Below are positions 56,771 through 64,000 of a DNA stretch of 64,000 nucleotides, piece by piece (the stretch's first letter is position 1; the number at the start of each line of letters is the position of its first letter). Below the pieces are notes generated by a model. That model ran no database searches, was not told the origin of the DNA, and saw nothing but the letters and a program-made list of their open reading frames with translations. Source of the stretch: Rhizobiaceae bacterium (lineage in GTDB: Bacteria; Pseudomonadota; Alphaproteobacteria; Rhizobiales; Rhizobiaceae); the NCBI GenBank assembly GCA_017643025.1, contig JAEPOG010000006.1, positions 434,001 through 498,000 on the forward strand, written 5' to 3'. A program made the translations under genes and the position numbers.

Positions 56771-58243
56771 CTAGAAGCGCAGGACCTGGCGGATGGTCTG
56801 GCCGTTGCGCTCCACGGTGAAGCGCCACCAGCGCGTTTCCTCCACCGCCACTTCGGCAAGCGTCTCCGGTGTGTCGATGGCGACGCCGTTGACGTCGCGC
56901 ACGATATCGCCCGGCTGGAAGCCGAAGCGTGCAGCCGGCGACGACCGGTCGATGTCGACGATCGCCACGCCCTGGGTCTGCCGGTTGACGCGCAGCCGTT
57001 GCGCGAGCCGCGGCGACAGCGTCGCGACGCGGGCGCCGGCGAAGGGGCTCTGCCCCTCGATCAGCACCTCGCTTGATGTGCCTTCCGGCGCGCGCTCGAG
57101 GCTGATCTCCACCGGCACTTCCTCGCCCGCGCGCAGCAGCGTCAGGCTGACCGTGGCCCCGATAGGCTGGGTGGCCAGCCGGTAGTCCAATGCGTCAGGA
57201 TGCTCGATTGCAGCCTCGCTCATCGCGAGAACGACATCGCCGGGACGCAGGCCCGCGCGTGCCGCCGGACTTTCATCGGCAACGTCGGAGACCAGCGCGC
57301 CCGTGGGGCGCGGCATGCCGAGCGCTTCAGCCATCTGCGCGTCGACAGCCTCGAAGCTGGCGCCTATCCACGGCCGCTCGAAGAAATCGCTGCCGCCGCG
57401 CGCCGACTCCACTACCGCCGCAACCATGTTGGACGGGATGGCGAAGCCAATGCCGATGGAGCCGCCCGTCTGGCTGAAGATGGCCGTATTGATGCCGACC
57501 AGTTCCCCCGCCATGTTGATCAGCGCGCCGCCGGAATTGCCGGGGTTGATGGCCGCGTCCGTCTGGATGAAGAAGCCGAAATCGGAAATGCCGATGTGTG
57601 TGCGGGCAAGTGCGGAGACGATGCCGCTGGTCGTGGTTTGCCCGACGCCGAACGGATTGCCGATCGCCAGCACGAGGTCGCCGACCAGGAGCGCGTCGGA
57701 ATCGCCGATTGCAACGCTCGGGAAATCCTCGTCGCCGTCGATCTTGAGCACCGCGAGATCGAGCGACTCGTCCTTGAGCAGGATCGTGCTGGCATATTCG
57801 CGCCCGTCGGACGTGGCGACCTTCACCTCGTCGGCGCCACGGATGACGTGGAAATTGGTGACGACAAGACCCGCCGGGTCCACGATTACGCCAGAGCCGA
57901 GCGAAGACTGGACGCGTGGCGGCATCTGCTGCCGGCCGAAGAACTGCTCGAAGAACGGATCGCCCATGAAGGGCGAACGCGCCTGCACTTGCTGCGAGGC
58001 ATAGACGTTGACGACAGCCGGCGCGGTCGCCGCAACAAGCGGCGCGAAGGAAAGCTGCATCTCCTGCCTGCCGAAAGGCACCCGGCGCTGCGCGTCGTCG
58101 CCCCCCAGCCCGCCGCGCAGAAGGTCGGTGAGAATCGAACCCAGATCCTGCGCGCCTGTTTCCTGCGCTCTGAGCGGCGTGATGGCGGCGGCGATGATCA
58201 TAAGGGCGGCCGCTATGGCGGCGGTGACGGACATTCGGCGCAT
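56771..58243 (-). CDS. degP: Do family periplasmic serine endoprotease
   Basis: A protein of 490 residues with a signal peptide (about 1-26). The protease domain has His132 in VVTNFHVIRG, Asp162 in DESLDLAVLKID and Ser237 in INPGNSGGALIN. Two PDZ domains follow (about 285-370 and 395-485). It degrades or refolds damaged envelope proteins. ATG 58243 (MRRMSVTAA) has GAGGA eight bases upstream; a longer open frame to 58528 is not used. The deg letter is by family, since rhizobia have several paralogues. Confidence 0.92.
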   Translation of the reverse strand: MRRMSVTAAIAAALMIIAAAITPLRAQETGAQDLGSILTDLLRGGLGGDDAQRRVPFGRQEMQLSFAPLVAATAPAVVNVYASQQVQARSPFMGDPFFEQFFGRQQMPPRVQSSLGSGVIVDPAGLVVTNFHVIRGADEVKVATSDGREYASTILLKDESLDLAVLKIDGDEDFPSVAIGDSDALLVGDLVLAIGNPFGVGQTTTSGIVSALARTHIGISDFGFFIQTDAAINPGNSGGALINMAGELVGINTAIFSQTGGSIGIGFAIPSNMVAAVVESARGGSDFFERPWIGASFEAVDAQMAEALGMPRPTGALVSDVADESPAARAGLRPGDVVLAMSEAAIEHPDALDYRLATQPIGATVSLTLLRAGEEVPVEISLERAPEGTSSEVLIEGQSPFAGARVATLSPRLAQRLRVNRQTQGVAIVDIDRSSPAARFGFQPGDIVRDVNGVAIDTPETLAEVAVEETRWWRFTVERNGQTIRQVLRF

Positions 58244-58439
58244 GGCGGGAATCCTCTCAGACGAAGCGGATGCCATTTTTGCTGCGAATGTGCAAAACAA
58301 ATGACCGACGCCGCAATAGGCCTGCGAGCGCGCCACGCGGACATATTTTCCACTACTCCGGCGTTCCGCATGCGCGTAATGATGGTGGCCGACCGGCGAT
58401 TCCGCCGGCCGCCCATCCATCTTGTGGAACCCAACCCGC

Positions 58440-58790
58440 ATGGCGTCGCCTCTCGTCTGGCCGGTGGTCCTGCTCACCATCTCCAACATCTTCATGACCT
58501 TCGCCTGGTACGGCCATCTGAAGTTCACCGACCGGCCGATCTACATCGTCGTCCTGGCGAGTTGGGGAATTGCGTTCGTGGAATACTGCTTCGCCGTACC
58601 CGCCAACCGCTACGGCAGCGCGGTCTACAGCGTGGCGGAGCTGAAGACGATCCAGGAAGTCATCACGCTCACCGTCTTCGCTGTGTTCTCGGTCACCTGG
58701 CTCGGCCAGAGTTTCACTCTCAACCACGCCGTCGGTTTCGCGTTCATCTGCCTCGGCGCATTCTTTGTCTTCAGGGGGCCGCTGGGGTAG
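58440..58790 (+). CDS. DUF486 / DMT-like small membrane protein
   Basis: A protein of 116 residues with four hydrophobic segments. It has SNIFMTFAWYGHLKF near residue 15, SWGIAFVEYCFAVPANRYGS and AELKTIQEVITLTVFAVFSV, as in the DUF486 family, possibly a half-size EamA-type transporter. ATG 58440 is used; TTG 58422 is an alternative. It is divergent from the protease and convergent with rplQ. Confidence 0.85.
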   Translation: MASPLVWPVVLLTISNIFMTFAWYGHLKFTDRPIYIVVLASWGIAFVEYCFAVPANRYGSAVYSVAELKTIQEVITLTVFAVFSVTWLGQSFTLNHAVGFAFICLGAFFVFRGPLG

Positions 58791-58797
58791 GCAGCAC

Positions 58798-58822
58798 AAA
58801 AAAGGGCCCCGCAGGGCCCTTT
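58798..58822 (-). terminator. Strong terminator of the rpsM-rplQ operon
   Basis: AAAGGGCCC (58801-58809) and GGGCCCTTT (58814-58822) form a perfect nine-base stem with a four-base loop. On the minus strand a run of six T ends the structure 25 bases after the rplQ stop. It may also act on the convergent DUF486 gene. Confidence 0.85.
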
Positions 58823-58846
58823 CGAATTTCGTCTCGAAGCGCTCTC

Positions 58847-59278
58847 TTACGCTGCTTCGGCTTCCTCATTGCCTTCCTCGGCTTCGAGGCGGGCACGGTC
58901 AGCGGCGCCCTTGGCGGCGGTATCACGATCGACGAACTCGATCACCGCCATGGCGGCGTTGTCGCCGTGCCGGAAGCCTGCCTTCATGATGCGCAAATAG
59001 CCGCCATTGCGTGTCGCATAGCGCGGCGCAATCGTCTCGAACAGGCGCTTGGCCAGTTCGTCCGAGCCGATCTGCGCGATCACCTGACGGCGCGCATGCA
59101 GGTCGCCGCGTTTGCCGAGCGTGACCAGCTTCTCCACGATCGGGCGAAGCTCCTTAGCCTTCGGCAGAGTGGTGGTGATCTGCTCATGCTCGATCAGCGA
59201 CGCGGCCATGTTCGAAAACAGGGCCTTGCGGTGACTGACGGTGCGGTTCAGCCGGCGACCGGACCTTCCGTGACGCAT
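58847..59278 (-). CDS. rplQ: 50S ribosomal protein L17
   Basis: A protein of 143 residues that begins [20 protein letters not shown], with [20 protein letters not shown] and [20 protein letters not shown], the L17 signatures. The C-terminus has an Ala/Glu-rich extension as in other Rhizobiales. It is the last gene of the alpha operon. Confidence 0.97.
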   Translation of the reverse strand: MRHGRSGRRLNRTVSHRKALFSNMAASLIEHEQITTTLPKAKELRPIVEKLVTLGKRGDLHARRQVIAQIGSDELAKRLFETIAPRYATRNGGYLRIMKAGFRHGDNAAMAVIEFVDRDTAAKGAADRARLEAEEGNEEAEAA

Positions 59279-59366
59279 CGGACTTCTCCTTCGGTTCCCG
59301 CGGGGCTTGCCCGCATAATGTTACCGCCGGACCGGGGCGCGGCGGACACGCCGCGCCAGATCAGGC

Positions 59367-60377
59367 TCAATACTGGTCTTCGTAGCGCTTTGCCAGATCT
59401 TCGATGTTGTCCGGCGGCCAGTCCGGCACTTCCATGCCGAGGTGCAGACCCATCGAGGCAAGCACTTCCTTGATCTCGTTGAGCGACTTGCGGCCGAAGT
59501 TCGGCGTGCGCAGCATCTCGGCTTCCGTCTTCTGGATCAGGTCGCCGATGTAGACGATGTTGTCGTTCTTCAAGCAGTTGGCCGAACGGACCGAAAGCTC
59601 CAGCTCGTCGACCTTCTTCAGAAGCGCAGGATTGAAGGCAAGCTCGGTGACCTGCTCGGCCGGCTGCTCCTTCTGCGGTTCCTCGAAGTTGACGAACAGC
59701 CCAAGCTGGTCCTGCAGGATGCGGGCGGCGAATGCCACTGCGTCCTCGCCGGTGATGGCGCCGTTGGTCTCCATCGTCATGGTGAGCTTGTCGTAGTCGA
59801 GAACCTGGCCCTCGCGGGTGTTCTCGACCTTGTAGGAAACCTTCTTGACCGGCGAATAGAGGCTGTCGACCGGGATGAGGCCGATCGGCGCGTCTTCGGC
59901 GCGGTTGCGGTCTGCCGGCACATAGCCCTTTCCGGTGTTGACCGTGAACTCCATGCGAATCTCGGCGCCCTCGTCCAGCGTGCAGATCACGTGGTCGGGG
60001 TTGAGGATCTCGACGTCGCCCACCGTCTGGATGTCGCCGGCCGTCACCTGGCCGGGACCCTGCTTGCGCACGACCATGCGCTTCGGGCCGTCGCCTTCCA
60101 TGCGGATGGCGATTTCCTTGATGTTGAGCACGATGTCGGTCACGTCCTCGCGCACGCCGGCGATCGAGGAGAACTCGTGCAACACGCCGTCGATCTGGAC
60201 TGCGGTCACAGCCGCGCCCCGAAGCGAGGAAAGCAGCACGCGGCGCAGCGCGTTGCCGAGCGTCAGGCCAAAGCCGCGCTCGAGCGGTTCAGCGACGACC
60301 GTTGTCATCGTCTTGTTCTTGGACGAGAACTCGATCTTGTTCGGCTTGATCAGTTCCTGCCAGTTTTTCTGGATCAT
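59367..60377 (-). CDS. rpoA: RNA polymerase subunit alpha
   Basis: A protein of 336 residues. The N-terminal assembly domain includes [20 protein letters not shown] and a C-terminal domain includes [20 protein letters not shown] and [20 protein letters not shown], the helix-hairpin-helix that contacts UP elements and activators. ATG 60377 (MIQKNWQEL) is the family start. Confidence 0.98.
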   Translation of the reverse strand: MIQKNWQELIKPNKIEFSSKNKTMTTVVAEPLERGFGLTLGNALRRVLLSSLRGAAVTAVQIDGVLHEFSSIAGVREDVTDIVLNIKEIAIRMEGDGPKRMVVRKQGPGQVTAGDIQTVGDVEILNPDHVICTLDEGAEIRMEFTVNTGKGYVPADRNRAEDAPIGLIPVDSLYSPVKKVSYKVENTREGQVLDYDKLTMTMETNGAITGEDAVAFAARILQDQLGLFVNFEEPQKEQPAEQVTELAFNPALLKKVDELELSVRSANCLKNDNIVYIGDLIQKTEAEMLRTPNFGRKSLNEIKEVLASMGLHLGMEVPDWPPDNIEDLAKRYEDQY

Positions 60378-60484
60378 GGGGTCATCCTTCCGTTTCCCCG
60401 CCACCATCCAATCGTGGCGGGCGTCCTGGAAAGCCGTGGAGGAGCGCCCTTTTCCGGGGAGCTCGCGCGGCGGTGTCTATCGGG

Positions 60485-60874
60485 TCAGACGCGGCGCTTC
60501 TTGCGCGGGCGGCAACCATTGTGCGGGATCGGCGTCACGTCACGGATCGACGTGATTGTGAAACCCGCGGCCTGCAGCGCGCGAAGCGCCGACTCGCGGC
60601 CCGAACCCGGACCGCTGACCTCGACTTCGAGCGTGCGCATGCCATGCTCCTGCGCCTTCTTGGCGCAATCCTCGGCAGCCATCTGCGCGGCGAAGGGGGT
60701 CGACTTGCGCGAGCCCTTGAAGCCCTGCGCACCAGCCGACGACCAGGCAATCGCATTGCCCTGCGCGTCGGTGATGGTGATCATCGTGTTGTTGAACGTC
60801 GACGAGACATGCGCAACGCCGGTCGAAATGTTCTTGCGTTCGCGACGGCGGACGCGTGCGGCTTCCTTGGCCAT
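60485..60874 (-). CDS. rpsK: 30S ribosomal protein S11
   Basis: A protein of 129 residues with [40 protein letters not shown] and the C-terminal [18 protein letters not shown], all S11. It lies between rpsM and rpoA; the gap to rpsM contains an unusual repeat array. Confidence 0.98.
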   Translation of the reverse strand: MAKEAARVRRRERKNISTGVAHVSSTFNNTMITITDAQGNAIAWSSAGAQGFKGSRKSTPFAAQMAAEDCAKKAQEHGMRTLEVEVSGPGSGRESALRALQAAGFTITSIRDVTPIPHNGCRPRKKRRV

Positions 60875-60930
60875 GTGAATTCCTTGTCTTCGATATCCAC
60901 GCCGCCGTAATGCCAGCGGCTACACCTTGA

Positions 60931-61006
60931 AAGCGAGTAGTGAGTAGCCAGTAGCGAATAGGGGCAAACGGCCGAACTATTCGCTATTCGCTATTTCGCT
61001 ATTCGC
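60931..61006. repeat. Inverted array of heptamers between rpsM and rpsK
   Basis: Four tandem units CTATTCG, CTATTCG, CTATTTCG and CTATTCG fill 60977-61005. Four diverged reverse-complement units (ending TAGCGAATAG at 60952-60961) fill 60931-60961. The inner ten bases of both arms are exact complements around a 15-base loop, so the co-transcribed mRNA can form a long hairpin. The array ends five bases before the rpsM stop codon. Confidence 0.8.
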
Positions 61007-61010
61007 CTAG

Positions 61011-61379
61011 CTACTTCTTCTTGCCGGCGATCGCCTTGGCCGGGCCCTTGCGGGTGCGCGCATTGGTATGCGTGCGCTGGCCGCGAACAGGAAGCGAACG
61101 GCGGTGACGCAGGCCGCGGTAGCAGCCCAGATCCATCAGCCGCTTAATGTTCATCGACACTTCGCGGCGCAGGTCGCCTTCGACCTGATAGTCGCGGTCG
61201 ATGATCTCGCGGACCTGGAGCGTTTCCGCGTCGGTCATTTCATGAACCCGACGCTCGGCCGGAATGTTCGCCTTCGAGACGATCTCCGATGCGAACTTCG
61301 GTCCGATTCCGTGAATGTACTGAAGCGCGATCACAACGCGCTTGTTGGTCGGCAGATTGACGCCGGCAATACGAGCCAT
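61011..61379 (-). CDS. rpsM: 30S ribosomal protein S13
   Basis: A protein of 122 residues starting [20 protein letters not shown], with [14 protein letters not shown] and [20 protein letters not shown] and a basic end. ATG 61379 is the universal S13 start. It begins the alpha-operon part after adk. Confidence 0.98.
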   Translation of the reverse strand: MARIAGVNLPTNKRVVIALQYIHGIGPKFASEIVSKANIPAERRVHEMTDAETLQVREIIDRDYQVEGDLRREVSMNIKRLMDLGCYRGLRHRRSLPVRGQRTHTNARTRKGPAKAIAGKKK

Positions 61380-61563
61380 CTCTCGTCTCCATGTGGGCCG
61401 GAATATCCGGCGCTTCAAGTGTTACCCGCGTCCGGTGGAGGCCGGCCCATGCGGATGTTTCCGTATTCAAACAGGCGAAAGGCCCTCGCGGGGGGTTCCA
61501 CCATATGCCTGACTGGAAGACGGGTCGCGATAGTCCCTAACCCGGCCGCTGTCAAGCCTTGCT

Positions 61564-62156
61564 TCACACAGTGTTCGCGATCCTCGCGAGCACCTGGTCG
61601 ATTGCCTGCGTGACCTCGTCAATCGAGGCCATTCCGTCTACGCCGACCAGCTTGCCCTTGGCGTGGTAGTAGCCGATGAGCGGCGCGGTCTTCTTGTAGT
61701 ATTCGCGCAGGCGCTCGTCGAACACCTCTGCATTGTCGTCCTTGCGCACCGGCTGGCCGGCGGCCTTGGCTTCCTCGGCCCGCTTCAGGATGCGTCCGAC
61801 CAGCGCCTTGTCATCGACGACGAGTTCAACGACCGCGTCGAGCCCGACGCCACGGTCTCTCAGCATGACCTCGACCGCATCGGCCTGCGCCAGCGTGCGC
61901 GGGTAGCCGTCGAGAATGAAGCCCTTGGCCGCGTCCGGCTGATCGAAACGCTCGGCGACGATCGCATTGACTATCTCGTCGGAAACGAGCTCGCCGGCAT
62001 CCATGACAGCCTTGGCGCGCTTGCCGACTTCGGTCTGCGCGGCAACCGCCGCGCGAAGCATGTCACCGGTGGAAAGCTGCGGAATTCCGTGTTTCTCGAC
62101 CAGCCGCTGTGCCTGCGTCCCCTTGCCCGCCCCAGGCGGGCCAAGCAGTATCAGCC

Positions 62157-62160
<4 letters not shown>
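61564..62160 (-). CDS. adk: Adenylate kinase
   Basis: A protein of 198 residues. The P-loop is [14 protein letters not shown] (residues 7-20), then [17 protein letters not shown] and [19 protein letters not shown]. The lid is short and has no zinc cysteines, the usual alphaproteobacterial form. It interconverts AMP, ADP and ATP. It overlaps the secY stop by four bases. Confidence 0.97.
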
Positions 62161-63497
<1,337 letters not shown>

Positions 63498-63649
63498 GGA
63501 TCGATCTCCGCGTGATCAGGCCGCGAGATGCGGGGCGCAGCCGAAGGCTGGAAATAGGCTCCGGCCGGGCCGGATGCAAGCCGGGCGGATGGCAGCACGG
63601 GAGAAAACTCCCTGCGATGCGCGCTCCGCCCGAAAATGCGTGATAGCGG

Positions 63650-64000
63650 TCACTCGGCGGGCTTCGCTTCCGGAAACTTGATCGACCCGCCGGCCTTTTC
63701 GATCTTCTCGATCGCAGACTTGGAAGCGCCGGCGACCTCGAAGCTGACCTTGGTCTGCAGCTCGCCGTCGCCGAGCACGCGCACGCCATCCTTGGCGCGG
63801 CGCAGCACACCAGCCTCGACCAGCGCCTCGACCGTAACGGCCTTCTTGGCGTCGAGCTTCTTGGCGTCGATCGCGGCCTGGATACGGCCCAGTGACACGA
63901 TGTTGAAGTCGGTCGAGAACGGGTTCTTGAAGCCGCGCTTGGGCAGACGCCGGTATACCGGCATCTGGCCGCCCTCGAAGCCGTTGAGCGCAACGCCCGA
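63650..64000 (-). CDS. rplO: 50S ribosomal protein L15 (partial, 5' end outside window)
   Basis: The visible 116 residues start with [20 protein letters not shown], which continues the conserved Gly-rich N-terminal part of L15, then [20 protein letters not shown] and the C-terminal [20 protein letters not shown]. The first third of the gene lies beyond position 64000. An internal ATG at 63964 is not the start. About 150 bases separate it from secY. Confidence 0.95.
   Translation of the reverse strand, partial: SGVALNGFEGGQMPVYRRLPKRGFKNPFSTDFNIVSLGRIQAAIDAKKLDAKKAVTVEALVEAGVLRRAKDGVRVLGDGELQTKVSFEVAGASKSAIEKIEKAGGSIKFPEAKPAE

Noticed and set aside
57200..59473. Very long open plus-strand frame across the protease and rplQ genes
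   Set aside because: It is antisense to degP, the DUF486 gene start and rplQ, all of which have strong family evidence. Its sequence is Arg/His-rich as expected for a reverse-frame shadow in GC-rich DNA.

Overview
The window reads as chromosomal DNA of an alphaproteobacterium of the order Hyphomicrobiales, most like the Mesorhizobium / Aminobacter / Nitratireductor group (Phyllobacteriaceae). The reasons are high GC, a fused secDF, the blocks nagZ-scpA-scpB and tatABC-serS-surE-pcm-nlpD, rpsM-rpsK-rpoA-rplQ after secY-adk, an ATP12 chaperone, two TRAP uptake operons and a DUF1127 gene followed by CcsR/cuckoo-type small RNAs. The genus is inference. No CRISPR array, insertion sequence, prophage or replication origin was seen.

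Region 1 (1-14.1 kb) is accessory catabolism. The first cassette (1-5358) holds kdgD, a GntR/FCD repressor, a TRAP transporter and uronate dehydrogenase. This is the oxidative hexuronate route, in which a uronate is imported, oxidised by Udh and later processed by KdgD towards 2-oxoglutarate. The second cassette (5379-14106) holds an RpiR regulator, an N-formylglutamate-amidohydrolase-family enzyme, a TRAP transporter with a Tat-exported binding protein, a glutamine-synthetase-like ligase, an aldehyde dehydrogenase and an iron alcohol dehydrogenase. The parts fit a gamma-glutamyl-protected amino-alcohol or amine pathway, the best candidate here for an undescribed system. It is followed by tRNA-Ser(UGA) and about 1 kb of gene-poor DNA with two terminator modules.

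Region 2 (15.2-32.7 kb) holds a CoA-transferase / acyl-CoA dehydrogenase pair, rlpA, a D,D-carboxypeptidase, and a compact housekeeping string tmk-holB-metG-tatD-MBL hydrolase-YbaK deacylase. Next come an alpha/beta hydrolase, an EEP phosphatase, an ArsC-like protein, trigger factor, tRNA-Leu(UAG), a DUF2157/GDYXXLXY membrane pair, and the DUF1127 gene with three successive hairpins that display CCTCC-rich loops.

Region 3 (32.8-58.8 kb) is mostly conserved core: trmFO, a crotonase, a fatty-acid-hydroxylase-family enzyme, secDF-yajC next to homologues of two mitochondrial complex I assembly factors, a DUF815 ATPase, a degenerate LytM factor, pcm, surE, serS, tatCBA, an orphan ABC ATPase, scpB-scpA, nagZ, ATP12, an EamA transporter, a pseudouridine synthase, crcB, rarA and a Do-type protease.

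Region 4 (58.8-64 kb) is the distal end of the ribosomal-protein supercluster on the minus strand: rplO (cut by the window end), secY, adk, rpsM, rpsK, rpoA, rplQ and a strong terminator. An inverted array of heptamers sits between rpsM and rpsK.
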